Counted from the first letter of the stretch, positions 16,522 through 26,183 are shown. The stretch: DNA of 47,491 nt from Methylophaga sp. OBS4 (GCF_026319305.1 NZ_JAPDMV010000024.1:1-47491); one strand, 5' to 3'. The notes: generated by a model not told the origin, from the sequence alone. Numbers and translations: made by a program.

Positions 16522-17420
16522 CAGACTGTTCCGGAATAATGTTGATTGAAGTGGGCGTAAACATCATCCAGGGAAGGCATATGAATGTCGATATTTTCCA
16601 GACCCGGCAGCGAAATGAGTTGTGGCAATATATGCATTTTCTGTTGCTGACTGACCTGACATTCAATACCTTTTCCGGTGCGCCGGAATCCAGCGGCCAG
16701 ATGCTCGGGAAGTTGCAGATCCTGCCCCTGGAGTTCAATGTTCACCGGCAAATCAGCTTGCTGGCGCAGCTCACTCAAGCTGCCTTCGGCCAGCGCCCTA
16801 CCCTGTCTTAAAATCAAGGCCCGATCGATGACTTTCTCTACCCCTGCCAACAGGTGTGAACACAGCACAATGGTGCTACCCGTTTGTTTCAAGGTTTCAA
16901 TACTGCTGTAAAAATCCCGCGTGGCGAGCGGATCCAAACCGACCGTGGGTTCATCCAGTAATAACAGTTTCGGCGCCCCCAGTAAGGCTTGTGCCAGCCC
17001 CAAACGCTGACACATGCCTTTGGAGTAGGTTTTCACCCTGCGATCTGCCGCCTGTTCCAGTCCGACTTGTGCCAGCAAGTCATGGGGTTGTCTCGCCGTG
17101 CAGCCTTTTAATTTTGCAAAATAATTCAGCACTTCCAAACCGGTCATTTGCTGATAAAAGCTGACGTTTTCCTGCAAAAAACCGAGTTGCCGGCGTAACT
17201 GATAGGCGTGGCTGCCGGCTGGATCTTTATCAAATACCCGTACCTCACCACGGCTTGGTTTTATCAGGCCCAGAATCAGTTTAATGGTGGTCGTTTTACC
17301 GGCACCGTTATGACCGAAAAGCCCTAACACTTCGCCCTGCCGGATCTGCAAGTCAAGTTGTTGCAGAGCGTGTACGCCACGATAATGTTTTTCCACCTGA
17401 GATAAATCGACAATAATCAT
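16521..17420 (-). CDS. nosF: NosF, ABC transporter ATP-binding protein
   Basis: ATPase of NosDFY. Walker A is GHNGAGKTTT (about 36-45), the signature YSKGMCQRLGLAQ, Walker B LLLLDEPTVGLD, and the H-loop VLCSH. Length is 299 residues, as usual. The ATG overlaps the nosD stop by 4 bp. Confidence 0.94.
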   Translation of the reverse strand: MIIVDLSQVEKHYRGVHALQQLDLQIRQGEVLGLFGHNGAGKTTTIKLILGLIKPSRGEVRVFDKDPAGSHAYQLRRQLGFLQENVSFYQQMTGLEVLNYFAKLKGCTARQPHDLLAQVGLEQAADRRVKTYSKGMCQRLGLAQALLGAPKLLLLDEPTVGLDPLATRDFYSSIETLKQTGSTIVLCSHLLAGVEKVIDRALILRQGRALAEGSLSELRQQADLPVNIELQGQDLQLPEHLAAGFRRTGKGIECQVSQQQKMHILPQLISLPGLENIDIHMPSLDDVYAHFNQHYSGTV

Positions 17421-18781
17421 GGCGTCAGTCCAGCAGGCAGCGTCATTAACGGGTAACTGTCTTTGACGCCGGGAGATTTCAATACCGGGAATTGCCGTTG
17501 CACCCAGCGCAGCAGCATGACCGACGGACTATTGATCAATAATTTAGCGGCGGGATATTTCCATAACAAGCGGTCAATACCGTCATTGGGCTCATACGCC
17601 ACATCGCCAATAGCATCATCATTCATATCCCAGCCGAGATAGTCGCTCCAGAAATTGCCCACACCGTCAACTGACCAGTCCTGACTGCGGTTAGCCACAT
17701 ATTTAACCTGGCTGCTGTTGTTGATAAAGGCATTGCCGGTAAAGGTATTGTCTTCGGAACCTGCGGTGAGATGAATGCCGATATCACTGTCCGCCAGTTT
17801 GTTGTTATGGATCTGATTAAATAAAGAATTATAAATAAACAAGGCTTTGCCTTCGGGTTGATAGCCCTGCTGCGTGTGACTTATCTGTGGATTACGCAAA
17901 TTCTGCACCGAGGTGACCACGTTGCCGGTAATGATTGAGTTCGTAATAAAATTCATCAAAATACCGTAGTTCACATCCTGCTCCGAGACGTTCTGAGTCA
18001 CGGTAAGATACTTCGATTGCATCAGCGCATAACCGGTACGGGTATGACGCGTATGATTTTTGGCTACTACATTATGATAGGAATACATGTAATGAATACC
18101 GTATCGCAAGTCGTGCAGATAATTGCCAATCAACTGGTTGCCATTGCTGGTATCAATATAAATGCCGTCACGGCTGTGCCAGACCTCGTTATTTTTGACC
18201 AGTGCACCCGACACATTGAATAAATGAATGCCGTTGCCCCTGTCCGGTGACCGTATGGCTTCATTCCCCTGGATCCGGTTGTTGGTGATTTCCACATTGG
18301 GCGCCGCATCGACCCAGATACCAAAACAGTCCCCATATAAATAATTGTTAATTATCCGGGTATTATTCGCTTCTCTGGTAATAAAAATGCCGGCATTCAT
18401 TGCGGTAAGATCGTGTCCCCAATTGCTAAGCTGTAGATCATTCACTATTACATCAGCCGCATTGATGGTCAGGGTGTTACCTTGTCCCAGGCTGTCAAGT
18501 AACGCTCCTTGCTTGCCGCTCAATTGTAACGGTGTGTTAATAACGAAATTCCCCTGATAGGATCCTTCGTTCAATATCAAATGATCCCCCGCCTCGGCCT
18601 GGTCCAGATAATATTGCAAATCATCCGCCGGCGTGATGTTGATACTGTTTGCTTGTGCCGTAAAGCTCAAACACACAGTGAACAGATACAGAAAAAACAC
18701 TTTCCGAATCACTGACTTATTGGAGAAAACGACAGGCAGATTGTACAATTTTCTATTCCGCAGAGTTGGGTTGAAGAGCAA
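17417..18781 (-). CDS. nosD: NosD, periplasmic beta-helix copper-assembly protein
   Basis: NosD binds the NosF-NosY transporter and helps load copper into NosZ. It is a right-handed beta-helix built of repeated strands (carbohydrate-binding/CASH repeats, with NNTRIINNYLYGDCFGIWVD and DLRYGIHYMYSYHN typical). The open frame begins at TTG 18781, but the signal peptide (IRKVFFLYLFTVCLSFTAQA) starts at residue 24, where a GTG at 18712 is the better biological start. It lies 54 bp after nosZ. Confidence 0.92.
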   Translation of the reverse strand: MLFNPTLRNRKLYNLPVVFSNKSVIRKVFFLYLFTVCLSFTAQANSINITPADDLQYYLDQAEAGDHLILNEGSYQGNFVINTPLQLSGKQGALLDSLGQGNTLTINAADVIVNDLQLSNWGHDLTAMNAGIFITREANNTRIINNYLYGDCFGIWVDAAPNVEITNNRIQGNEAIRSPDRGNGIHLFNVSGALVKNNEVWHSRDGIYIDTSNGNQLIGNYLHDLRYGIHYMYSYHNVVAKNHTRHTRTGYALMQSKYLTVTQNVSEQDVNYGILMNFITNSIITGNVVTSVQNLRNPQISHTQQGYQPEGKALFIYNSLFNQIHNNKLADSDIGIHLTAGSEDNTFTGNAFINNSSQVKYVANRSQDWSVDGVGNFWSDYLGWDMNDDAIGDVAYEPNDGIDRLLWKYPAAKLLINSPSVMLLRWVQRQFPVLKSPGVKDSYPLMTLPAGLTP

Positions 18782-18835
18782 AATCCGGTCATCTCAACAA
18801 GATAACCGGATCCCACCTCCTCGTTAATACTGGAA

Positions 18836-20755
18836 CTACGCTTCTACCAGCATCCGGCCCCGCATTTCCATATGCAGCGCGTGACAGAACCAGTTGCAGT
18901 AATACCATTGCACGCCCGGCTTATCGGCAATAAAGGTCACAGAAGCAGTCTGTTGCGCTCCGATTTCCATTTGCACACCATGATTGACCATACAAAAACC
19001 GTGAGTCAGATCCTCGATCATGTCGAGGTTGGTCACAATGACCGTCACTTCGTCGCCCAGTTTGACGTTGAAGGTATCCATACCGTAAGCCGGTGCGATC
19101 GACGTCATATATACACGCACTTTATTGCCGTCACGAATCACTTTATTGTCAGACTCCAGAGTGACACCGTCTTTTTTCGCCATTTCACGGGTTGTCGCAA
19201 AATAAGGATCATCACGAGACCACAGCTTGCTGGGTTTTACCTTGCTACGGTGCACAATTATGCAGTCATGGGGTTCGGCGTAGGCCGGACCGTCATGTAT
19301 CAGCTTCATTTCATCCCCTGAAATATCAATCAGTTGATCATTTTCAGCACGCAACGGTCCTACCGGCAGGAAGCGATCTTTGGAGAATTTACACAATGCA
19401 ACCAGATATTGGCCATCCGCATCACGAGTTTCTCCCATAGAGGTATGGTTATGGCCGGGTTGATAATGCACATCCAGTTTTTGCACAATGTAATTCACCT
19501 CTTCACCCTGGTAAGCCCGGATGGCTTTTTGTATATCCCATTTGCAAATCTGGCTGTCGATAAACAAGGTGGTGTAGGCATTGCCGCGGTTATCAAATGC
19601 GGTATGTAACGGTCCAAGCCCCACTTCCACTTCCGCTACAATCGTATCGCGTGGTTCAATTTTGCCTTCGAATAAATCATCAAACCGTCTCATATCCAGC
19701 ATGGATACTGTGGGTGACAATTTGCCGTTGACCACACAATGAATGCCGTCCGGTGCGGTGTTAATGCCATGCGGATTTTTCGGTACAGGCACATAAGCAG
19801 TCAACGATGAGCCTTTACGCCCATTGACTACCGGCACGTCGGAACCGGGCAGCGTTTCAAAATTACCTGCCTCGATCGCCGCTTCGATACGTTCAATATT
19901 GAAGATAACCAGATGATCGCGTTCATTACGCATAGTACCTGCTAAATCAAGTGCATTTTCCGAGTTATAGCAGGTCGAAAAAGCATATTTGCCGGTGTAG
20001 TCAGCATCGGTATTGTCCAGATTACCGTCGACAATCACCTGCCATGCCACTGTCATGCTTTCAGCATCCACTGCCGAGAACACTGTGTAATATCCTTCGA
20101 TATCCAGCATATTGCTGCTGCCATCATTCGGGTGGGGAATACGAAACTCGGCATTAGCAAATACATATTTGGTATGCGGCACTTTTTGTACCCGCAATCC
20201 ATGAACCGTCTGGGCATTGGGAATGTCGACGATCTTATCGGTTTTCATGATGTCACAACGAATCCGTGCTACTCGGGTGTTGGACTTATCATTGATAAAC
20301 ACATATTTACCATCGTAATGACCGTCGGTCATGCTCATATGCGGATGGTGAGAATCACCTGTCAAATACTTGCTGTGGTTCAGGACTTCTTTACTTTCAT
20401 TGGTAATACCGTATCCGGTGGCACTGTCGATATTAAACACCGGGATCCGCATCAGCTCTCGCATGGACGGCACACCGAGAATACGCATTTCACCCGACTG
20501 GCCGCCACTCCAGAAGCCATAATATTCATCCAGATCTCCGGGACCAATATTATGATGCGCCGCCCCATTTTGATGGGTATCGGCCAGTGTGGAGGTTGAG
20601 AACATGGACCCCATACCGGCACCCAGGGCGCCCACCGCACCTGCTACAGCAGTAGACGAGCCCAGAAATAGTCTGCGGCTCATTTTGACATGTTCACTGG
20701 CATGGCTGTCTTCCGTGTCAATCACGGGAAGGTTTTTATCATTTTTATCTATCAT
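18836..20755 (-). CDS. nosZ: Nitrous-oxide reductase NosZ, Tat-exported (clade I)
   Basis: Reduces N2O to N2 in the periplasm. The N-terminus has a twin-arginine signal ([20 protein letters not shown], about 26-45), typical of clade I enzymes. The seven-bladed propeller that holds CuZ follows, with histidines in [14 protein letters not shown] and [15 protein letters not shown]. The C-terminal cupredoxin domain has the CuA ligands in DLTHGFCM and [16 protein letters not shown]. It has 639 residues and starts 32 bp after nosR, with AGGAG before the ATG. Confidence 0.97.
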   Translation of the reverse strand: MIDKNDKNLPVIDTEDSHASEHVKMSRRLFLGSSTAVAGAVGALGAGMGSMFSTSTLADTHQNGAAHHNIGPGDLDEYYGFWSGGQSGEMRILGVPSMRELMRIPVFNIDSATGYGITNESKEVLNHSKYLTGDSHHPHMSMTDGHYDGKYVFINDKSNTRVARIRCDIMKTDKIVDIPNAQTVHGLRVQKVPHTKYVFANAEFRIPHPNDGSSNMLDIEGYYTVFSAVDAESMTVAWQVIVDGNLDNTDADYTGKYAFSTCYNSENALDLAGTMRNERDHLVIFNIERIEAAIEAGNFETLPGSDVPVVNGRKGSSLTAYVPVPKNPHGINTAPDGIHCVVNGKLSPTVSMLDMRRFDDLFEGKIEPRDTIVAEVEVGLGPLHTAFDNRGNAYTTLFIDSQICKWDIQKAIRAYQGEEVNYIVQKLDVHYQPGHNHTSMGETRDADGQYLVALCKFSKDRFLPVGPLRAENDQLIDISGDEMKLIHDGPAYAEPHDCIIVHRSKVKPSKLWSRDDPYFATTREMAKKDGVTLESDNKVIRDGNKVRVYMTSIAPAYGMDTFNVKLGDEVTVIVTNLDMIEDLTHGFCMVNHGVQMEIGAQQTASVTFIADKPGVQWYYCNWFCHALHMEMRGRMLVEA

Positions 20756-20787
20756 CTTTATTACTCCTGATCAGATCTACAAGTGAG

Positions 20788-22953
20788 TTAACTTCTTTTC
20801 TTCTCTTCTACAATGGCTATGGGAATAAAGCCCTTTTCCATTTTGTGGCGCTTGTTATATTGTTTAACCAGAGGCGGGCATTTTAATTCATCGTGATAAG
20901 TGACCTGGCAATCCAAACACCAGTGACATTCATTAGCATTGATTTTCCCGCTAGGATGAATCGCCTGAATTTCACATTCGTTGGCACAAATCTGACACTG
21001 GGTGCCACACTCCTTACGACGTTTCAGCCAGTCAAACAGGCGGAATTTTGAAGGAATCGCCAAGGCCGCGCCCAGAGGACACACATATCGGCAATAGGCT
21101 TTATGGGTGAAGGCCGAGATGAGCAATATCACTGCCGCATAAAGAACATAACCCCATTCGCGTTGAAATTTGAGCATGATCACGGTCTTGAAAGGCTCAA
21201 CTTCAGCATAGCGTTCGGCTTCGCTCATTGACTCCAGCGAGATGGCAAACAGGATCAGCAGGATCAAATATTTCAGTGCCCACAGTCGTTCGTGCACGGA
21301 AAAAGGTAACTCAAACTGGCGAACACGCAATTTACGTGCTATCTCGCTAATGAGTTCCTGCAAGGCGCCAAAGGGACATAACCAGCCGCAGAAAATACCG
21401 CGCCCCCATAACAACAACGTTACGGCAACAAAACTCCACAGAATGAACATGACAGGATCAAGCAGAAAAGTGTCCCATTTGAAACTGCCCATCACGGAAT
21501 GGACAAAGGTAAACACATTGACAATCGACAACTGTCCCATTGTGTACCAGCCGATAAAAAACAGGGTGTAAACCAGAAAGCTCAGGCGGAAAATACGGAT
21601 AAAGCGAGGATATTTGACCAGCACATCCTGCATCACTATCACACTGAACAACAGTAACAAACTGATACTCAGCACCGTGATCTGGAAAACCTTATTGCGC
21701 CATACAGACACCCATAATGCTTCTTCCTGGGCTTCTGCTATTGCCACTGACGGCCGTTCGATATATTTTTCAGGAACAGTGTAGTCGCCAGAAAACCGCG
21801 TAATTACACTGTCCAGTGCCCCAACCTGTTTGCGGACCAGTAATTCCAATTGCCAATTTTTACCGATATCAAACTTGGATGAATCACGAATAATGAAAAT
21901 GGCCATTTCAGAAAAATCCGGCATGTCTGGCAGATAAACATCATTGAGCCGGTGAAAGTCACTATCGCGGAACATAGTGGATTTATCAGCCTGCTGGATT
22001 TGAATCCGGTCGAAAATACCGCCTCTGACGTAGCCGCTTCCCTTGAACGAATAATCGCCATTGCCGAAAACTGCAATGGCGTGTTCGCCGGGTTTTAGTT
22101 CATTGGTCAGCCAGTTGTATTGATCATCACCCAACAGATTTCTGCCCACTGTCGGAATATCCAGCAGAGTGTAATACAGGTCAATAAAGGTCTTTTGCTT
22201 CCTTGCCGTCGCTTTACCTTTGCCCTTGAAAGCCGCTTTAGTGCCTTCAAACGCCTGGTCTATATCACCATAGCTCAGTTGCAGACGCCGGATAGCCCCC
22301 TCGCCGGTTAATTGCGACCAGTCAGCTTCACTAAAAACTTCCTTGTTAATAGTGGCTGCCTGTTCTGCCCCTTTATCGGCTAAACCACCGATACCGAGCA
22401 AACCGGCAACTTTTCTGGCCGATCGCATTACAACCTCATTGACGACCATCACTGTGACCGTCGCACCTGAGACGGAATCTATGCTGTGAGCATTCTCAAT
22501 ACCGGAACGTCCGACAATGACATGATCCCCGACCTGCATGCCTAATAATTGGTTGGCAAAATCAAAAAGCCGCTGTTCCGGTATACCGACCAGCAGAATA
22601 GGCTCGTGATGCTCAAGCACTCGAACTACTTTGATTTCACCCTCGGTATCAATGGCCACCAGCAGATTAACCGGTTTGCCCGAGTAAGCCGCCACATCAA
22701 CCACGTCAACGGTTTCGAAGGCATAGCCGATAATATCGTTGCCTTGGTAGATAGTTCGTAGTTCGGGTTGTTTATGTGCGAACGGGACTTTATCGCTGAT
22801 TTTTGTTGCTGCTGGAAAAGCGTCATTGAGGGTTGCTGTTTGCTCATCAAAACTGACAGGTTGCATTGCATGAACAAGGCAAGGGGCAACCACAAGCAGC
22901 AACAGAACCAGAACCAGTTGCAAAAGGTGATGACTCAGCCTCGAAAACATCAT
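20788..22953 (-). CDS. nosR: NosR, membrane flavo-iron-sulfur protein for N2O reduction
   Basis: NosR is needed for nosZ expression and electron supply. The order is signal/first membrane segment (HHLLQLVLVLLLLVVAP), periplasmic FMN-binding domain with the flavin threonine in SGATVT (about 163-168), several membrane segments, polyferredoxin motifs FCGWLCPFGA and YCRYVCPLGAA, and C-terminal [4Fe-4S] ligands CQICANEC and CHWCLDC. I prefer the ATG pair at 22948-22953 because GGAGA lies right before it; the frame is open to 22995. An FNR-type promoter lies upstream. Confidence 0.94.
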   Translation of the reverse strand: MMFSRLSHHLLQLVLVLLLLVVAPCLVHAMQPVSFDEQTATLNDAFPAATKISDKVPFAHKQPELRTIYQGNDIIGYAFETVDVVDVAAYSGKPVNLLVAIDTEGEIKVVRVLEHHEPILLVGIPEQRLFDFANQLLGMQVGDHVIVGRSGIENAHSIDSVSGATVTVMVVNEVVMRSARKVAGLLGIGGLADKGAEQAATINKEVFSEADWSQLTGEGAIRRLQLSYGDIDQAFEGTKAAFKGKGKATARKQKTFIDLYYTLLDIPTVGRNLLGDDQYNWLTNELKPGEHAIAVFGNGDYSFKGSGYVRGGIFDRIQIQQADKSTMFRDSDFHRLNDVYLPDMPDFSEMAIFIIRDSSKFDIGKNWQLELLVRKQVGALDSVITRFSGDYTVPEKYIERPSVAIAEAQEEALWVSVWRNKVFQITVLSISLLLLFSVIVMQDVLVKYPRFIRIFRLSFLVYTLFFIGWYTMGQLSIVNVFTFVHSVMGSFKWDTFLLDPVMFILWSFVAVTLLLWGRGIFCGWLCPFGALQELISEIARKLRVRQFELPFSVHERLWALKYLILLILFAISLESMSEAERYAEVEPFKTVIMLKFQREWGYVLYAAVILLISAFTHKAYCRYVCPLGAALAIPSKFRLFDWLKRRKECGTQCQICANECEIQAIHPSGKINANECHWCLDCQVTYHDELKCPPLVKQYNKRHKMEKGFIPIAIVEEKKRS

Positions 22954-23014
22954 TGTCTCCAGAAAACAATAACTTTGAGTATACTCGTCTTTCATTAAAA
23001 TTCACATAAGAGAC

Positions 23015-23059
23015 ATATAATATATACCTTTTATTGCTCAATTATTTGACATAGATCAT
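23015..23059 (-). promoter_or_regulatory. FNR/DNR-type promoter of the nos operon
   Basis: The box TTGACATAGATCAT (23046-23059) has half-sites TTGAC and ATCAT around four bases, close to the FNR/DNR consensus. On the minus strand a TATATT -10 element (23019-23024) lies where the box is centred near -41, the spacing of a class II activated promoter. The predicted start is near 23011, about 60 bp ahead of nosR. Repeat copy C begins 12 bp beyond the box. Confidence 0.75.
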
Positions 23060-23070
23060 AAGTTCTCTGC

Positions 23071-23330
23071 TAGGGGCTGTTGATCTTTGATGTTCGCCTC
23101 TGTTGCGCCCTGAAAAAGTGCCCATCAAGGCGCGAGGAGAGCGGTTTGCGAGATACATCCATGTAGGCCACGCCGGGTGGCGCTTTTTCAAACACAACCC
23201 GAGGGGGCTGAGGCTATTTTTGCGCCCAACTTCGTTGTCAACCGCTTGTGTAGGTCAGCTACACGGTGCTCTTCCCGCCTTGCCGGACACAAAAATAAAC
23301 CATCACTGGATGGGACTAAACACCTAGCCT
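23071..23330. repeat. Dispersed repeat copy C
   Basis: It is inverted relative to copy D. Shared blocks include the terminus TAGGGGCTGTTGATCTTT, CTGAAAAAGTGCCCATCAAG, GCGCGAGGAGAGC, CTATTTTTGCGCCCA and GCCTTGCCGGACACAAAAAT. The far end differs from copy D (ACTAAACACCTAG near 23316-23328), so it is either diverged or has a different terminus. It separates the nosR promoter from the convergent 3' end of the next gene. Confidence 0.75.
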
Positions 23331-23348
23331 TATTGTCGGCTTCGAGTA

Positions 23349-23951
23349 TCACGGTCCTGCCACCGCCGCCTGCTCACAGACTGATGTTATTTCTATCAGG
23401 TTCAATCTTTGCTCAGTGATCCGTTGCCGGGTCAGCGCCAGCATATTGGGCGAGTCCCAGTTGATACTGTCAAACAATGTGGGATGTGCTTGCGTCATGC
23501 CAATCATTGCATAGCCACCCTTTTCCGCAAGTGCCAGCACGACATCTTTTCCTGTTTTCAGGGCAGTAATGGCATATTCGTAATCTGCCAGCGAGAGCAA
23601 CTGGGACTCGCAGTTGACCAGCAAGACCCGCGATGATGATTCCAGCCCGGTGCTGACGGCATTGAACATCCGTTCGCCCACATCGCGTCCTTGCTGGCAG
23701 TACAACGGCAACAGAAAGTCATGGACACATTCAACATAAAAGGGATGATATCTGTCCGGGTAGCACCAGAGTTCGAATCGACACAAAGCTGCATCAGAAA
23801 TCAAAGTCAGCAGTCTGCGTATCTTCGCCATATGTGATGACGCATTTTGTTCTGCGATGACGCTGAAAACAGGCTGGGTCTTAAATTCATCAGCGATAGA
23901 CGCTTGGCAAAACACCAGGATTGAGGTCTCCGGATAAGTGTACGTTGACAT
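23349..23951 (-). CDS. Divergent DUF2064 / TIGR04282-like glycosyltransferase
   Basis: The 200-residue protein follows the layout of the family: ILVFCQASI at the start, GRDVGERMFNAV in the middle, DVVLALAEKGGYAMIGM and LFDSINWDSPNML in the second half. Several expected key residues are replaced: the KTRL-type loop reads KTQP, the GSDSP metal/sugar loop reads VNCESQ, and AEDGGYYLIGL reads AEKGGYAMIGM. Catalytic function is therefore doubtful. The C-terminus ends abruptly (CEQAAVAGP) 19 bp before repeat copy C and lacks the usual VDTPEDL-type end. Specific substrate unknown. Confidence 0.6.
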   Translation of the reverse strand: MSTYTYPETSILVFCQASIADEFKTQPVFSVIAEQNASSHMAKIRRLLTLISDAALCRFELWCYPDRYHPFYVECVHDFLLPLYCQQGRDVGERMFNAVSTGLESSSRVLLVNCESQLLSLADYEYAITALKTGKDVVLALAEKGGYAMIGMTQAHPTLFDSINWDSPNMLALTRQRITEQRLNLIEITSVCEQAAVAGP

Positions 23952-24073
23952 GAAGCCCTCCCTAACTAAAGTTTTTATTACTGGCCAAAGATATAGCAGA
24001 CTTTTCTCAAATTCACGGCTCTTGTCCGAACAGTTCTATAACGTTTTTTCTCATACTGACGACCAAACGCAGT

Positions 24074-24118
24074 AAAAAATCCCCACCTCCCGCAAAGCTG
24101 CAAAAAAAGGGAGGGGGG
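24074..24118 (-). terminator. Minus-strand intrinsic terminator with no clear gene in front
   Basis: On the minus strand a CCCCCCTCCC / GGGAGGTGGGG stem (24109-24118 with 24081-24091) is followed by ATTTTTT (24074-24080). It would end a leftward transcript coming from the 24.1-24.5 kb region, where no established minus-strand gene is seen. Confidence 0.65.
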
Positions 24119-24467
24119 CAGAGGAAAACCAATAGAAGCTGTTAAGAGCTTAAAGCAGTATTAATGGAACAGTTATAGGATAAATTCCTGTTTTGCCTGT
24201 TTGTCGGCATAAGATTTCAGGAATCTGTCTGACTTAAGTGTTCGTCACGAGGGGGATAGTCTAGTTTGAGTCATTTTTTGCACAATTTTGAGGCGAATAG
24301 TCGTTCTCTTTAAACGAGAAATTGTGTAAAAAAACAGCCAATTCAGTGTTTCCGCAAGAGGACAGACCCAAGTCCGACAATCCCCTACTTGATGTAGAAT
24401 CACTAAATCTTGCGAGCAGGCGCCTTGTCGAGCGGTTTTTGAATGCCCACTGAAATAGTCATAATTT
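24119..24467. other. Intergenic stretch ahead of the DUF2927 gene, possible small RNA region
   Basis: It contains a nested inverted repeat (CACAATTT ... TTCTC / GAGAAATTGTG, about 24281-24326). On the minus strand it leads to the terminator at 24074-24118. An 81-codon minus-strand open frame (24245-24490) overlaps the start of the next gene and has no recognisable feature. I could not match the stretch to a known RNA family. Confidence 0.35.
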
Positions 24468-25283
24468 ATGAATTTAAGTACCAGAGCCATAGCTAAACCG
24501 TTGTCCTTGCTATTCTGCTCTGCCTTGTTGGCCTGTTTGGCCGGTGATTTATCTGCAGACAGTCCGCACTGGCACCAACCAGATTACATCATCAACAGCT
24601 TTCTCAGTGTTGCCATGCAAAATGAACACGGTCCCAGTGATGGCAGATTACACAAGTGGCAAGTCCCTATCAGTTATCAAATAGAGGATCGCACCGGTGA
24701 TCAGCAGTTGCACAAGAGACTGGTCTATCAACAATTTCAACATTTATCAGCTATTACCGGACTTGAAATAGTACCGGCCTCATCAGCTACCGGCTTTAAT
24801 GTCAGAATCATTTTTTCATCCGAAGAGCAACTCTACAATGAGTTAAGTCGTGATTTAGGCCTTAGTAACGAGGCGCTGCGCAAACAAATAAGTCACGGAA
24901 GTGTTTGTATTGCCCGCTTCAAAACCAATCAGCATTCAGCCATCGAAAGCGCCGTTGTCATCATCCCTGTTGATCGCGCCCGGGCGCATGGCAAGTTGCT
25001 GGCCTGTATTGTGGAGGAATTAACCCAGATTCTCGGCATGCCAAATGACTCAACTGAAGTATATCCCTCAATCTTTAACGATTATTCTTTTAATGATTTT
25101 CTGACAGGACTGGACTATATATTACTGAAGCTTTTGTATAGTCCTGAACTCACAACAGGCATGGACACAGACCAAGTCCGTCAGAAGCTGCAAACCATGA
25201 TCCAGAAAGCCGGGGTCGCAGCGCAACTGCTTCAGGCTGATCGGCTGGTAAGACAGCAAGGGCTGGAAACATTGCTCGACTGA
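24468..25283 (+). CDS. Secreted DUF2927 domain protein
   Basis: A signal peptide (LSLLFCSALLACLAGDLSA, about 13-31) is followed by a domain of about 200 residues matching DUF2927. Characteristic parts are KWQVPISYQI, the central CIVEELTQILGMPNDS and YPSIFNDYS..FLTGLDYILLKLLY. The EELTQ segment occupies the place of a zinc-protease HExxH motif but has no first histidine, as is usual in DUF2927; these proteins are probably extracytoplasmic binding proteins or degenerate peptidases. Its function is not known. It stands alone, between a stretch of non-coding sequence and a bidirectional terminator. Confidence 0.8.
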   Translation: MNLSTRAIAKPLSLLFCSALLACLAGDLSADSPHWHQPDYIINSFLSVAMQNEHGPSDGRLHKWQVPISYQIEDRTGDQQLHKRLVYQQFQHLSAITGLEIVPASSATGFNVRIIFSSEEQLYNELSRDLGLSNEALRKQISHGSVCIARFKTNQHSAIESAVVIIPVDRARAHGKLLACIVEELTQILGMPNDSTEVYPSIFNDYSFNDFLTGLDYILLKLLYSPELTTGMDTDQVRQKLQTMIQKAGVAAQLLQADRLVRQQGLETLLD

Positions 25284-25293
25284 CAAACAAAAA

Positions 25294-25316
25294 AAGGCCC
25301 TGACTAGCAGGGCCTT
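25294..25316. terminator. Bidirectional intrinsic terminator
   Basis: The AAGGCCCTG / CAGGGCCTT stem has a 5-nt loop. On the minus strand it is followed by TTTTTTGTTTG and ends the OmpA-family transcript; on the plus strand the T-run is weaker (CTTAGTTTTG), ending the DUF2927 transcript. Confidence 0.85.
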
Positions 25317-25340
25317 CTTAGTTTTGATTAACCGTCGAGA

Positions 25341-26183
25341 TTATTGATTAACAACAAAGTCAACACGGCGGTTAGCAGCACGGCCTGCTTCAGTATTGTT
25401 GTCAGCAACCGGGAAGTTTTCACCCATGCCGATTGGCAGCAGATTGCGACCATCGAGACCGCGAGAGGTCAGGTACTCAACCACTGCTTCTGCACGCGCC
25501 TGTGACAGTTTCTGGTTATATTCTTCGGTACCAATGCTATCAGTGTGACCTTCAACACGTACTTCAACGATACCGTCAGTATCTTTCAGTACCGTCACCG
25601 CTTCTTCCAGAATTTGTTTCGCTTCCGGAGTCAACGTTGCTTTGTCGAACTCGAAGTTCACTCCCGTCAAAGACAACAGGGTTTCACCTGGCAGAGGACA
25701 ACCGTCCTGGTCAACGATAGTGCCTTCAGGCGTACCCGGACACAAGTCAAGGTAGTCGGCAACAGCATCTTTGTCAGAGTCCAGCGGACAACCAACACGA
25801 TCTACTGTCACACCCTCCGGTGTGTTGCGGCAAAGATCAATGCCGTCATAGACACCGTCACCATCTGTGTCAAAAGCACAGCCATTTGCATCAAGCAATG
25901 CGCCAGGTGGTGGCGTCATCGGACAAACGGGCTCTTCTACCATAGGGGCGGCTTCGGCATCATCACCAGAGCACAATACCAGGGCCAGAATTGCACCGGC
26001 CGCAGCACCACCGGCAGTAGCACTACTTGAGCCACCAACAGCAGCAGCACCGGCACCACCGGCTAAACCACCCAGAGCAGCACATACAAAGTTATTGTCA
26101 GACACACGCTGATTAGGACCAGCGCAACCCGCGAGCAACGCGACAGCAAAGGCTGCAGCTAATAATTTACCTGATAGTTTCAT
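25341..26183 (-). CDS. OmpA-family lipoprotein with thrombospondin type 3 repeats
   Basis: A lipoprotein signal (lipobox LAGC, Cys20) leads to a glycine/alanine zipper of about 40 residues (GGLAGGAGAAAVGG), then calcium-binding TSP3 repeats (DTDGDGVYDGIDLC and DSDKDAVADYLDLC, about 105-165). A peptidoglycan-binding OmpA domain follows (NFEFDKATLTPEAK, VEGHTDSIGTEEYN, SQARAEAVVEYL). It would anchor the outer membrane to the cell wall. Length is 280 residues, with AAGGAAG before ATG 26183. It resembles OprF/OmpA-like structural lipoproteins and has no operon partner. Confidence 0.92.
   Translation of the reverse strand: MKLSGKLLAAAFAVALLAGCAGPNQRVSDNNFVCAALGGLAGGAGAAAVGGSSSATAGGAAAGAILALVLCSGDDAEAAPMVEEPVCPMTPPPGALLDANGCAFDTDGDGVYDGIDLCRNTPEGVTVDRVGCPLDSDKDAVADYLDLCPGTPEGTIVDQDGCPLPGETLLSLTGVNFEFDKATLTPEAKQILEEAVTVLKDTDGIVEVRVEGHTDSIGTEEYNQKLSQARAEAVVEYLTSRGLDGRNLLPIGMGENFPVADNNTEAGRAANRRVDFVVNQ

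Noticed and set aside
24245..24490. 81-codon minus-strand open frame
   Set aside because: It overlaps the signal peptide of the DUF2927 gene and has no recognisable domain; the stretch is reported as a possible RNA region instead.
25900..26110. Alanine-rich open frames opposite the OmpA-family gene
   Set aside because: They mirror the glycine/alanine zipper codons of the real gene; shadow frames.
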